A stretch of DNA of 64,000 nucleotides. Source: Prevotella sp. P5-92. Its GTDB lineage: Bacteria; Bacteroidota; Bacteroidia; Bacteroidales; Bacteroidaceae. Position numbers and translations under genes: made by a program. The notes beneath the pieces are model-generated. The model did not search any database, had not been told where the DNA came from, and saw nothing but the letters and a program-made list of their open reading frames with translations. Location of the stretch: the NCBI RefSeq assembly GCF_002251245.1, contig NZ_NPJG01000124.1:1-64000 (forward strand). The letters run 5' to 3'. Positions 43,223 through 51,887 of the stretch are shown in pieces. The first letter of the stretch is position 1, and every line of letters begins with the position of its first letter.

Positions 43223-45568
43223 ATGAAATTAAAAACCACATTACTGACCATCGCCGTGGGAGCAACACTCGCTGCCTCGGCACAGACGGCACCGAAACTG
43301 AGTGCCAACAACATTGATGAAGTACTGAAAGCCATGACACTCGAGGAGAAAGCCACGCTGCTCGTCGGTGCCACAAACCAAAGCGACGCCGGCAGCGGTG
43401 CCATGGTGGGACAGACAAAGAAACTCGTGCCAGGAGCAGCCGGAGTGACAGCCGCCATACCGCGACTCGGCATCCCCATGCTCGTATTAGCCGACGGACC
43501 GGCAGGAGTGCGTATCGACCCTCTGCGCGAAGGCGACACCAACACTTATTACGCCACCGGCTTCCCCGTTGGCTCAACGCTCGCATCGACATGGAACACA
43601 CGACTCGTGGAAGAGGTGGGACGAGCCATAGGCAACGAGACACGCGAATATGGCGTTGACGTCATCCTCGGACCAGGCGTCAACCTCCACCGCAACCCGC
43701 TCTGCGGACGTAACTTCGAGTATTACTCTGAAGACCCGCTGCTCACCGGACGCATTGCCGCCGCCTATATCTGCGGCGTGCAGAGCCAAGGAGTGGGAAC
43801 GAGCATCAAGCACTTCGCCGTCAACTCTCAGGAGACCGACCGCACACGCGTAGATGAGCGTCTCTCAAAGCGTGCCCTGCGCGAGCTATATCTCCGTGGC
43901 TTCGAGATTGCCATACGCGAGAGCGACCCATGGACCGTGATGTCGTCATACAACAAGATCAACGGCGAATTTGCACAAGAGAGCTACGCACTGCTCACCG
44001 ACATACTGCGCAACGACTGGGGTTTTCGCGGTATGGTGATGACCGACTGGACCGGACTGCGCAACACTGCAGCACAGGTGCATGCCGGCAACGACCTCAT
44101 GGAACCTGGCTACGACAACCAGATTGAGGACATCATCAAAAGCGTGAAGTCGGGCAAACTCAAGGAGAGCGACATGGACATCTGCGTGCGCCGAATACTC
44201 GAGCTCTGCGTGCGCTCGCCAAAGATGAACGGAGTGGCCTTCACCAACAAGCCTGACCTCAAGGCTCACGCTCAAGTGACACGGCAGTCGGCAGCCGAAG
44301 GCATGGTGCTGCTGAAAAACAACGACGTGCTGCCTATGCAGAAGATAAACAAGGTGGCGCTCTTCGGAGTGAACTCTTACGACTTCCTGCACTGCGGATG
44401 CGGCTCGGGCAACGTCAACGTGCCTTACGTCATCGACATGGTCAACGGACTGAAGAACGCCGGCATCTCAACGACCAAGACCCTCACCGACATCTATCAG
44501 AAATACGTCGAGTATGCACGCGTGAAGTTCGAGGCTGACCGCGAGACCACCAAGTGGTTCCAGATGCCACAGTTCGGAAAGGTGAAACTGCCCGAGATAG
44601 AGATCTCGCAGCGTTGCATCAACGAGACATGTCCTGAAGCCGACGCTGCCATCATCACCATCGGCCGTCAGGCTGGCGAAGGCATGGACCGCGACATAAA
44701 GACCGAGTTTAACCTCACCGACCTTGAGCGCGACATGATATTCCGTGTGAGTGACGTCTTCCGTCTGGCAGGCAAACCCGTCATCGTCATCCTCAACTCT
44801 GGTTCGGTAGTGGAGACGGTGTCGTGGCGCGACCGCGTTGACGCTATCCTCATGGCTTGGCAACCGGGCGAAGAGGGCGGCAATACCGTGGCCGACATTC
44901 TGACGGGAAAGGTGTGTCCGTCGGGCAAGCTCACCATGACATGGCCAGTAACGGCGTCCGACCATCCTTCCACCGCCAACTTCCCTCAAGACGAGCTCTC
45001 GCTCTATTCTTATCGCGAGATGAAAGGCTGGGGAGCGCCGATGAAGGGCTTCGACTTCACCAACCACGAGGAAGATATCTACGTGGGCTACCGCTATTTC
45101 GACACCTTCGACAAGCCCGTGGCTTATCCTTTCGGCTATGGCCTCAGCTACACAAGCTTCACTTACGGCAAGCCTGCGGTGAAGGTAAATGGCGACAAGG
45201 TAGAAATAAGCGTCTCGGTAAAGAACACCGGAGCCGTGGAAGGCAAAGAAGCCGTACAGGTCTATGTATCAGCACCAGAGGCGGGACTCGAGAAGCCTGC
45301 CAAGGAACTGAAGTCGTTTGCCAAGTCACGCTCGCTGAAGCCAGGCGAAAGCGAGACACTGACAATGACCATCCCCGTACGCGACCTCGCCTCTTACGAC
45401 GAACAGAACAGTCAGTGGCTTGTGGCTCCAGGCCAATACACCTTCGCCGTAGCCGCCAATATCAACGACATCCGCGGCACTGCCAAGGCCACACTGAAGC
45501 AATATACGGAAAAAACCTCCGACGTCCTCGCCCCAACAGCACCTCTCAATCTCTTGAAGAGGAAATAA
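43223..45568 (+). CDS. Glycoside hydrolase family 3 enzyme, exported
   Basis: A 781-residue exported GH3 enzyme, probably a beta-glucosidase. A signal peptide (residues 1-20) is followed by the TIM-barrel domain. The KHF motif is at 196-198 and the nucleophile Asp275 is in GMVMTDWTG. The second alpha/beta domain (for example IITIGRQAGEGMDRD) and a C-terminal fibronectin-III-like domain (YGLSYTSFTYG, RDLASYDEQNSQW) complete it. It shares only the family pattern with the GH3 enzyme at 1681-3870 and has a different N-terminal insertion (SGAMVGQTKKLVPGAAG). It converges on the GH36 gene, with a shared hairpin between. Confidence 0.9.
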   Translation: MKLKTTLLTIAVGATLAASAQTAPKLSANNIDEVLKAMTLEEKATLLVGATNQSDAGSGAMVGQTKKLVPGAAGVTAAIPRLGIPMLVLADGPAGVRIDPLREGDTNTYYATGFPVGSTLASTWNTRLVEEVGRAIGNETREYGVDVILGPGVNLHRNPLCGRNFEYYSEDPLLTGRIAAAYICGVQSQGVGTSIKHFAVNSQETDRTRVDERLSKRALRELYLRGFEIAIRESDPWTVMSSYNKINGEFAQESYALLTDILRNDWGFRGMVMTDWTGLRNTAAQVHAGNDLMEPGYDNQIEDIIKSVKSGKLKESDMDICVRRILELCVRSPKMNGVAFTNKPDLKAHAQVTRQSAAEGMVLLKNNDVLPMQKINKVALFGVNSYDFLHCGCGSGNVNVPYVIDMVNGLKNAGISTTKTLTDIYQKYVEYARVKFEADRETTKWFQMPQFGKVKLPEIEISQRCINETCPEADAAIITIGRQAGEGMDRDIKTEFNLTDLERDMIFRVSDVFRLAGKPVIVILNSGSVVETVSWRDRVDAILMAWQPGEEGGNTVADILTGKVCPSGKLTMTWPVTASDHPSTANFPQDELSLYSYREMKGWGAPMKGFDFTNHEEDIYVGYRYFDTFDKPVAYPFGYGLSYTSFTYGKPAVKVNGDKVEISVSVKNTGAVEGKEAVQVYVSAPEAGLEKPAKELKSFAKSRSLKPGESETLTMTIPVRDLASYDEQNSQWLVAPGQYTFAVAANINDIRGTAKATLKQYTEKTSDVLAPTAPLNLLKRK

Positions 45569-45681
45569 GACGTGAGAAGTTACACTCGTGTAAAACCGCT
45601 TTCATTGTTATGGTAAGATAGTGGTAATAGAGTGTGGAAAAGTTGTGATGATAGAATGTAGAATGATTGTGATAATAGAAA

Positions 45682-45712
45682 AGCCCTATCCGTATGAGAA
45701 CTGGATAGGGCT
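45682..45712. terminator. Hairpin between convergent GH3 and GH36 genes
   Basis: AGCCCTATCC (45682-45691) pairs perfectly with GGATAGGGCT (45703-45712). T-rich bases follow on both strands (TTATTGTG on plus, TTTTCTATT on minus), so it could stop transcription from both sides. Confidence 0.7.
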
Positions 45713-45723
45713 TTATTGTGTTA

Positions 45724-45798
45724 TTAAGCTTCAAGGTAAAGCACACGACTTGAATAGTGTTACTCTGCCTCGAGGTAAAGCACACGACTTGAATAGTC
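45724..45798 (-). repeat. Tandem duplication of the GH36 3' end
   Basis: The minus strand encodes YSSRVLYLEAE and a stop, then after a CAC codon again YSSRVLYLEA and a stop at 45724-45726. The unit is 39 bases (13 codons), in frame, and nearly identical between copies. The proximal copy carries the stop actually used (45760-45762). The distal copy may be the ancestral end of the gene. Confidence 0.8.
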
Positions 45799-47961
45799 AA
45801 TCTGCTTGCCCCAATCGAGGTTGTGAGTGTAAGGAATTTCAAGTCCGTTGGCCATGAGATATTCTCCGGAGAAAGACTTGCCCTCAAACTTGAGTGGAGT
45901 CTTGTCGATGCGGTTCAGCTCACGCACGCGGTAACGCTTGGTAGGATCAAGACCAGCCATCTTCACTCTTGGCAGATGCTGGTTGACGAAGGTCTCTGTC
46001 TTCCACCAGTAGAAGACGGCCTTGTCTTTTGCATCGTCGATATACATCATCGAAGCCACTCCGAGATTGTCGTATGGCGAGAGGAGGCGGTAGATATTAC
46101 CGAGTTGTACCACTGGTCGAATCTGCTTGTACTCGTTGATAGCTTTGCGGCAGAGTTCCTTTTCGTCGGCTGTCATGTTCTTAGGCTGAATCTCCATGCC
46201 GAGACGTCCGCTCATGGCAACGTCGATACGATACTTAAGAGGCACGACGCGCTGGGTCTGATGGTTGGGAGCAGCGCTGATGTGCGATGCCATGGTCTGA
46301 GCTGGGAAGAAATAAGAAGTGCCCCACTGCATGTAGATGCGCTGCAAGGCGTCGGTATTGTCGCTCACCCAGAACTCGTCGAAGTATGGCATATAGCCCC
46401 AGTTGGCACGTCCGCCTCCGCTGGCACAGTTTTGGATGACGAGGTCAGGATATTTTGCACGAATGCGCTTCAAGGTCTTCACCAGTCCGCGGTGATACTC
46501 TATGAGCATGTGGCTTTGGTCGTCGGCAGAGAGATACTGTGATCCGTGGTTGGCGAAGTTCATGTTTGAGTCCCACTTGATATAATGTATTGCAGGATAT
46601 TTTGTCATCATGCCGTCGATGACGTCATAGACAAAGTCCTGCACCTTCGGGTTGCTCATGTCGAGCACGAGCTGAGTGCCGCCACGACCGTAGAGTAGGT
46701 CACGTCCGGGAGCTTTTATCACCCAGTCGGGATGTTGTTCGTAGAGTTCGCTTGGATTGTTTGTCATCTCAGGTTCGAGCCAGATGCCGAACTTTATGCC
46801 GTGTTTCTTGGCGTCGTCGAGAAGTCCGCCGATGCCGTTAGGCAGCTTGTTGGGATCCACTTTCCAGTCGCCGAGCGAAGAGTTGTCGGTGAGTCGTGGA
46901 TATTTCTCTCCAAACCATCCGTCGTCCATCACAAAGAGTTCGCCTCCCATCGATGCGATGTCAGCCATCATCTGGTCCATTCCCTCCTCGTTGATGTCGA
47001 AATATACGCCTTCCCACGAGTTGAGCAGAATGTCTCTCACCTTGTTTCCGTGTGCGAGCTGATAGTTACGTCCCCAGCGGTGGAAGTTTCGGCTCACGCC
47101 GCTCATGCCTTCCCGGCTAAAGGTGAGGGCGAGTACTGGAGTAGTGAATGTCTCGCCACGCTTGAGATGATATTCCGATGCTTCCTCGTTGATACCTGCG
47201 AAGAAGAGATGGCTCTCGTCGTCGTGAGTGTTTACGCGGAGCTTGTAGTTGCCGGTGTAGCAGATGGCAGCTCCGATGACGTCGCCATCGTTCTCACGTC
47301 CCTTGCCGTCGAGCGAGAACATCACTTCGCCGTGTGAGGTATGCGAATTGCGAATGCCGTCTTTATTCTCTATCACGAGCATACCTGGCTTCAGCGGTTC
47401 TTCGCTCACCCTGCCTTCGTTGGCCCACGAGCCGTAGAGATGCGACACCCATACGTTGCCTCGTCTTATGGGCAGGCAGCCCGAGTCGTAGCGGAAGAGA
47501 GTGACGGTTTTCTTCTCTGCATGGCTTATCTCAGTCCAAGTCTCGATCACATCGACATCATTGTATGTACGATAGCAAACATTGACAAAGAAAGGCATCT
47601 TCTTGTCTTTCATCTTCACCACGTTGACAGTAGCGTTAGCCTCCTGTCTGGTCTCGGTGCCGGTGACCTGCAGCTGCAGAGTCATGTCGCCGTCTGCATG
47701 TCGCACGGCGAGACACGGTTCGGCTGCGCAGTTATATCCGTATGCTGGATAAGCGCTGTAGCTATGACTTTCTACGTCGATAGCCGTCTGAAGGTCGGCG
47801 GCAGAGAGTCGTGTTCCGTAATATACGAACTTTAGATCCTGACCGTTTGTGGCATCCACGACGAGCGAGGTGCGTGGCGTGGAGATGTTGATGTTTTCTG
47901 CTTGCATGCCTAACGAAGCGAGGCAACACGCGATGAATGTTGTTAGTTTTTTCCTATTCAT
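45760..47961 (-). CDS. Alpha-galactosidase, glycoside hydrolase family 36
   Basis: A 733-residue exported GH36 enzyme that removes alpha-1,6-galactose from galactomannan or raffinose-type sugars. It has a signal peptide (MNRKKLTTFIACCLASLGMQA), an N-terminal beta-sandwich, a TIM barrel and a C-terminal beta domain. The nucleophile is Asp464 in YIKWDSN and the acid/base is Asp534 in WVSDNTDA. Supporting motifs are FVMDDGWFG, IWLEPEM and QNCASGGGRAN. Length and order are standard. The 3' end is duplicated in tandem. Confidence 0.92.
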   Translation of the reverse strand: MNRKKLTTFIACCLASLGMQAENINISTPRTSLVVDATNGQDLKFVYYGTRLSAADLQTAIDVESHSYSAYPAYGYNCAAEPCLAVRHADGDMTLQLQVTGTETRQEANATVNVVKMKDKKMPFFVNVCYRTYNDVDVIETWTEISHAEKKTVTLFRYDSGCLPIRRGNVWVSHLYGSWANEGRVSEEPLKPGMLVIENKDGIRNSHTSHGEVMFSLDGKGRENDGDVIGAAICYTGNYKLRVNTHDDESHLFFAGINEEASEYHLKRGETFTTPVLALTFSREGMSGVSRNFHRWGRNYQLAHGNKVRDILLNSWEGVYFDINEEGMDQMMADIASMGGELFVMDDGWFGEKYPRLTDNSSLGDWKVDPNKLPNGIGGLLDDAKKHGIKFGIWLEPEMTNNPSELYEQHPDWVIKAPGRDLLYGRGGTQLVLDMSNPKVQDFVYDVIDGMMTKYPAIHYIKWDSNMNFANHGSQYLSADDQSHMLIEYHRGLVKTLKRIRAKYPDLVIQNCASGGGRANWGYMPYFDEFWVSDNTDALQRIYMQWGTSYFFPAQTMASHISAAPNHQTQRVVPLKYRIDVAMSGRLGMEIQPKNMTADEKELCRKAINEYKQIRPVVQLGNIYRLLSPYDNLGVASMMYIDDAKDKAVFYWWKTETFVNQHLPRVKMAGLDPTKRYRVRELNRIDKTPLKFEGKSFSGEYLMANGLEIPYTHNLDWGKQIDYSSRVLYLEAE

Positions 47962-47999
47962 AAATACTTTTATTTAGGTTATGTAAATGTTTTCGGATG

Positions 48000-48007
48000 C
48001 AAAGTTA
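48000..48007 (-). promoter_or_regulatory. Promoter -7 box of the GH36 gene
   Basis: The minus strand reads TAACTTTG followed by CATCC, about 40 bases before the ATG. Confidence 0.5.
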
Positions 48008-48066
48008 GTGCAAAAGTGTAAAACATTATGATACTTTTTTAGCAGGTGTTAGTATTATCAAGCAAA

Positions 48067-48109
48067 GACCGCACGAAACGCCTTTTTTTCAAGACGTTAT
48101 CGTGCGGTC
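48067..48109 (-). terminator. Hairpin after the Cys/Lys-rich gene
   Basis: GACCGCACGA pairs with TCGTGCGGTC (48100-48109 with 48067-48076). The loop region contains a T-rich run on the plus strand, and the arm is followed by TTTGCTTG on the minus strand. It starts 21 bases after the stop. Confidence 0.6.
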
Positions 48110-48130
48110 GTTATCTCGCAATTTCAATTT

Positions 48131-48421
48131 TTACTTAGCTTTCTTGCAGCAATCCTGACTTTCAGCCTTGTCGCAAACCTGCTTCTTGGCGCAAACCTTC
48201 TTGTTGCCAGCCTGCTTCTTGCACTCGCCTTGCTTCTTGCACTCGCCTTGCTTCTTGCATTCGCCTTGCTTCTTATCACAAGCCTTCTTGCAGCCGTCAG
48301 CAGCCTTTTGGCAACATTCTTTCTTACACTCCTGTTTCTGTTTTGGACAGGTCTTCTTGTCCTGTGCGAAAGCCACTACCGACATCATCAGTATGGCAAA
48401 CATTAAGATGTACTTTTTCAT
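48131..48421 (-). CDS. Small exported Cys/Lys-rich repeat protein
   Basis: A 96-residue precursor with a clear signal peptide (MKKYILMFAILMMSVVAFA). The mature part of about 76 residues is nearly one third lysine and has 13 cysteines, in the pattern Cys-Lys-Lys with three direct KKQGEC repeats (18-base DNA repeats at about 48200-48265) and two Cys-Cys pairs. I know of no named family it clearly belongs to. It could bind metals like a periplasmic metallothionein, form disulfide-linked structures, or act on membranes through its charge. The gene is alone, with a good promoter and hairpin terminator, so it is probably expressed. The start at 48421 was chosen for the signal peptide. Confidence 0.8.
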   Translation of the reverse strand: MKKYILMFAILMMSVVAFAQDKKTCPKQKQECKKECCQKAADGCKKACDKKQGECKKQGECKKQGECKKQAGNKKVCAKKQVCDKAESQDCCKKAK

Positions 48422-48485
48422 TCTCTTTCCTATATTATTGTTATACAAAACTTGTCAAAGCCCACATTCCTGCGGCTTTACGGCG

Positions 48486-48516
48486 CAAAGATACGAAATA
48501 ATCTGATATCGGCAAT
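48486..48516 (-). promoter_or_regulatory. Promoter of the Cys/Lys-rich gene
   Basis: The -7 box TATCTTTG (48486-48493) and an ATTG at the -33 position (48513-48516) are 19 bases apart. The leader is about 60 bases. Confidence 0.55.
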
Positions 48517-48560
48517 GCTTTTTTTGTGATATTTTGTAAGCAAAAAGATTTTTTAAGTTT

Positions 48561-49514
48561 TCACCATTTCAATTTGCCATACTTTTCCTTATACCACAAC
48601 TGCCATGCGTTGACCATGTTCTGCCACAGCACATAGGCTCCGGGAGCTACGGCAGCTAACGGATTGAGGAACGAGATGGTAAGCCAGATGCCGACGACGG
48701 TGTTTTTCTGACCTAATGCTTGTCCGGCGCTGATGCTCTCGCCGTAAGGTCGGCCGACGGCCTTGCCGATGGCGAATAGCGACACGCACACAGCCAAGGG
48801 GAGTAAGAGCAGCCACACGAGCGTCATTCCCGACACCGTGGAGGCGAGGATATTGCGCACGGTGACACCCGAGACAATGGCGAGGTTGATGCACCAGAGA
48901 TAGAAGGCGAGGTCGCGTTTGGAGCGTAGCCAGTCGGTAAAAGCCGGAATGATCTTTCTGCTGGTGAGTGCAAGTGCGAGAGGCACGACGAGCACGACGG
49001 TTACATTTCTCAGCACCATGAGCATGGCAGAGAGGAAAGTGATGTCGGCCTCTTTCTCCACCATTGGGAAGAACAGCGGAATGATGACCGATGTCACCAC
49101 GTTGGCAATGATGGTATAGATGGTGAGCGAGGCGATGCTGCCTCCCAGTTTCTCGGTGACGACCGGAGCGGCTGCTGCTGTAGGACAGATGATGCAGATA
49201 AACACGCCCTCGAGGATGAGTTTCATGTCGGCATCAGTAGTCAACGTTATCAGCCAGACGAAGAGTGCCGACAAGGCAATCCTTATGCCCTGCAACTTGA
49301 AATGCCACACCCGCGGTCTGAGTTCCTTGATCTGTATCTTACAGAAGGTGACATAGAGGATGGTGAACAGAATGACGGGCATCACGTCAAGACACAGCGG
49401 TCCCGCCACGTTGCCAATAGGCTGCAGCTGCTCGATGCGTGAAAAGAGCAGATACGCCACCACGCCGACAAAGAGCGATACGGGCAGTGAGAAACGCTTG
49501 AAGAATCTTATCAT
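48561..49514 (-). CDS. BASS-family (bile acid:sodium symporter-like) membrane transporter
   Basis: A 317-residue inner-membrane protein with nine or ten hydrophobic segments. It has the pattern of the bile acid:sodium symporter superfamily, including ICIICPTAAAAPVVTEKLGGS in the first half and ISAGQALGQKNTVVGIWLTISFLNP in the second half. Bacterial members move organic anions, with substrates ranging from bile acids to pantoate and others. It is the last gene of a four-gene operon, 2 bases after the response-regulator gene. Confidence 0.8.
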   Translation of the reverse strand: MIRFFKRFSLPVSLFVGVVAYLLFSRIEQLQPIGNVAGPLCLDVMPVILFTILYVTFCKIQIKELRPRVWHFKLQGIRIALSALFVWLITLTTDADMKLILEGVFICIICPTAAAAPVVTEKLGGSIASLTIYTIIANVVTSVIIPLFFPMVEKEADITFLSAMLMVLRNVTVVLVVPLALALTSRKIIPAFTDWLRSKRDLAFYLWCINLAIVSGVTVRNILASTVSGMTLVWLLLLPLAVCVSLFAIGKAVGRPYGESISAGQALGQKNTVVGIWLTISFLNPLAAVAPGAYVLWQNMVNAWQLWYKEKYGKLKW

Positions 49515-49516
49515 CT

Positions 49517-50164
49517 TTATATATAATATTCCGCCGAATCTATCAATCCAGCCCGAAGGGCATATTTTGTTGCCTCGTGGACGTTGTTCACGCCCAGTTT
49601 GCGGAAGATATTTTTCCGGTGAGTGTTTACAGTATGGAAGCTGGAGAAGCGCTTGTCGGCAATCTCCTTTGTGGTCATGCCGAGGGCGATGTCCTTCAGT
49701 ATCTCAGTCTCGGTGCGAGTGAGTTTCACCTCGTCGGCATCAGCCGCATGCGTGTCTGCCGGAACGAGCAGCATCTCAGTCATGCGTTGGCAGACGTAGC
49801 GTCGGCGGCGTATAGCGTAGTCGATACATTCGCGTATCTCGTGCATCGGCGACTCCTTCAGCAGAACCGAACAGTTTTGCCCCATAGCCATGATGCGTCG
49901 CACGAAGTCGATAGTCAGATCGACACTGAACATGATCCAAGCTGCATCGGGGAAACGGTCGTGCAGGATCTGCATCTCCTCGATGTCGTTGATGTCAAAG
50001 AGCGTATAGTCGATGATACAGAGTGCATCTGGATGCTGGCTCAGCATCTCGATGAGTTCATACTTGTCGTCGGTCTGACGCATGTTGACATCTCCATACG
50101 AACCCAGCACATGCTGCATGCCGGCTCGTGTAATATCCTGTTTATCAGCTAAAGCGATCCACAT
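49517..50164 (-). CDS. NarL/LuxR-type response regulator
   Basis: A 215-residue regulator. The N-terminal receiver domain has Asp52 (CIIDYTLFD) as likely phosphorylation site, with Lys103 (VLLKESP) and acidic residues 7 and 10 completing the pocket. The C-terminal LuxR HTH (about 145-210) contains TRTETEILKDIALGMTTKEIA and TVNTHRKNIFRKLG. No histidine kinase is adjacent. Its start overlaps the 3' end of the CDP-alcohol phosphotransferase gene by 16 bases and its stop is 2 bases before the BASS gene, so it is embedded in that operon. Confidence 0.87.
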   Translation of the reverse strand: MWIALADKQDITRAGMQHVLGSYGDVNMRQTDDKYELIEMLSQHPDALCIIDYTLFDINDIEEMQILHDRFPDAAWIMFSVDLTIDFVRRIMAMGQNCSVLLKESPMHEIRECIDYAIRRRRYVCQRMTEMLLVPADTHAADADEVKLTRTETEILKDIALGMTTKEIADKRFSSFHTVNTHRKNIFRKLGVNNVHEATKYALRAGLIDSAEYYI

Positions 50165-51087
50165 AGTTGCTTACAGAAATTTTCGTGTGTGCGGTGCATA
50201 TATGAGTAGATGGCCGAGAACACGGTAATTTCTATTATTGGATAAAGATAAGGCACTCCGGCAAGGCAGAACACGTAGATCATGATGGCACGCTGATTGA
50301 ACGTGAGTTGGTTGGTGAATTTCATCAGCGGCAGCGAGTTGTGGCGGAACTCGTCGCGCAAGGTCTGCGGTATGTCTTCCGTGTTAGGCCAGCGCAGTCT
50401 TATCACCTTGTAGAGAGCCTGGAACTCGGGTGTTCGTTTCTCCTGGCTACGGCAGTAGTTGGCGTAATTGTAGTAGAACATTTTCGCCCAGAAGTTGCCT
50501 TTCCATGGCATCTTGTCGTAAATGGCGCGTTGGCTCTCGTAGTCGTCGAGTTCGCTACCTTTCTTGCCAAGTAGGAAGAAGAGGTGAATCTGTCGGTAAT
50601 AGTCAGAGAGCGACGACTGTGGCGAGTGGCACAGGAAGCCAGCCACGACACAGAGTACGAATCCCCAATAGCCCCACGTGATGTTGTCGAGGAAAGGCAG
50701 CGGCTCGTCCATGAGTCGCAATGCGATGGCGAGATATATGGCGAAGAACCACACGTCGCCCGAGAATCCGTCGAGCATACGTCCTACGAGTGTCTTCTGT
50801 CCTGTCAGTCGTGCAAGCTGTCCGTCTGTGGAGTCGCAGAAGTTAGCGAACATCAGCAGCACCACGCCCCAGATATTGTGTTCGATGTCGGGGAAATAGA
50901 ACATATATCCCGCTCCCAGTCCGAGGAAGATGGAGAGGATGGTGATGGCGTTAGGATGGACTCCCAATGCCTTCCACATCAGGGCGAAAGCCAATCCTAT
51001 AGGTCGTGTGAAATAGATGTCAATCCATTCTTCTGTATCCTCCGACTTCATCGAAGCCTTGAGAAGTTCTGAAAATTTTGTTGCCAT
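50149..51087 (-). CDS. CDP-alcohol phosphatidyltransferase-family enzyme
   Basis: A 312-residue membrane enzyme with about six hydrophobic segments. The CDP-alcohol phosphotransferase motif is visible as DSTDGQLAR followed by GRMLDGFSGD: Asp85, Asp88, Gly89, Ala92, Arg93, Gly102, Asp106 and Asp111. In the canonical motif three residues separate the last two Asp. Here there are four. The enzyme should transfer a phospho-alcohol group from a CDP-activated donor, making a phospholipid or polar lipid head group. It is longer than PgsA-type enzymes. It lies 16 bases after an NTP transferase that could make its CDP substrate. Confidence 0.85.
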   Translation of the reverse strand: MATKFSELLKASMKSEDTEEWIDIYFTRPIGLAFALMWKALGVHPNAITILSIFLGLGAGYMFYFPDIEHNIWGVVLLMFANFCDSTDGQLARLTGQKTLVGRMLDGFSGDVWFFAIYLAIALRLMDEPLPFLDNITWGYWGFVLCVVAGFLCHSPQSSLSDYYRQIHLFFLLGKKGSELDDYESQRAIYDKMPWKGNFWAKMFYYNYANYCRSQEKRTPEFQALYKVIRLRWPNTEDIPQTLRDEFRHNSLPLMKFTNQLTFNQRAIMIYVFCLAGVPYLYPIIEITVFSAIYSYMHRTHENFCKQLCGSL

Positions 51088-51103
51088 AAGTGAAGAGATA
51101 TGA

Positions 51104-51823
51104 TTATTTTAGAAAATCCTCTGCCTTTTTTATGTCCGACGCATGGTCGATATCGAGCACTTTGGAGAAGTTGAATGCCTTGAGCGAGAGTCCGTCGGCG
51201 ACGAGTGCCCGCTGGAAGTTGCGCATGCGGCTGTCGCCCCGCTCAATGCAAGCCGTGAGGGTGTCGATGGCACGTGGAGTAAGTCCATATATTCCGCCCG
51301 AGATAAAGCGGCATGTGTCGCTCTTGTCGAGAAACGCCTTTATGTCGTTGTTGCTTTCATCCACATCTACATAGAGTGGTTTCTCGTCGTCGATATAGTC
51401 AGTGACGCCCATCAGTCCGTCGATGCCCTTTTCCACGCTTTCCTTCAGTGCGCTGACATACTCTTTAAACTCCTCTGGGCGGAAGATGGTGTCAACGGTG
51501 GTGAGACAGAACGGTCCGTCGGTCAGATAGCGGCTGATTTCATAAAAGCTATGCATCGACGATGGAGTGCTCTTTACCACGAAGCGCAGAGGCACCGGTC
51601 GGCCTTTCAGTCCGTTTTGTTGTATGTCGAGCAGGTGGTGGCTCACCTGTGTTGTAAGGTCGTTGCAGATTACGACTATCTCTTCTGCATCGTTGTCCAT
51701 AAAGACTCTGATTAGGCGGTCGATGAGCATTTCACCAGCTACCCTAACCAATGGTTTTGGCGAGTCAATACCTTCCGCAGCCAATCGGCTGCCCTCGCCA
51801 GCGGCTATTACAGCATATTTCAT
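51104..51823 (-). CDS. NTP transferase (nucleotidyltransferase, GT-A fold)
   Basis: A 239-residue cytoplasmic nucleotidyltransferase. The N-terminal motif AVIAAGEGSRL, followed by SPKPLVRVAGEMLIDRLI, binds NTP and sugar- or alcohol-phosphate. A metal-binding TTVDTIF lies near residue 110. It is shorter than sugar-nucleotide pyrophosphorylases. In other organisms such proteins activate inositol phosphate, choline phosphate or similar compounds with CTP. Being first in an operon with a CDP-alcohol phosphotransferase suggests that role here. The true substrate is not shown by the sequence. Confidence 0.82.
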   Translation of the reverse strand: MKYAVIAAGEGSRLAAEGIDSPKPLVRVAGEMLIDRLIRVFMDNDAEEIVVICNDLTTQVSHHLLDIQQNGLKGRPVPLRFVVKSTPSSMHSFYEISRYLTDGPFCLTTVDTIFRPEEFKEYVSALKESVEKGIDGLMGVTDYIDDEKPLYVDVDESNNDIKAFLDKSDTCRFISGGIYGLTPRAIDTLTACIERGDSRMRNFQRALVADGLSLKAFNFSKVLDIDHASDIKKAEDFLK

Positions 51824-51850
51824 TCTACATTCTAATTTGTATATTGGGGT

Positions 51851-51858
51851 GCAAAATT
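51851..51858 (-). promoter_or_regulatory. Promoter -7 box of the NTP transferase operon
   Basis: The minus strand reads TAATTTTG followed by CACC, about 28 bases before the ATG. An array of short tandem repeats lies upstream. Confidence 0.55.
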
Positions 51859-51887
51859 ACAAAAAAGAATGTAGAATGACGAATACT

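Noticed and set aside
48195..48270. Regular 18-base repeats that could suggest a CRISPR array
   Set aside because: The repeats are contiguous, lie in frame within a coding gene and encode KKQGEC. There are no spacers and no cas genes.
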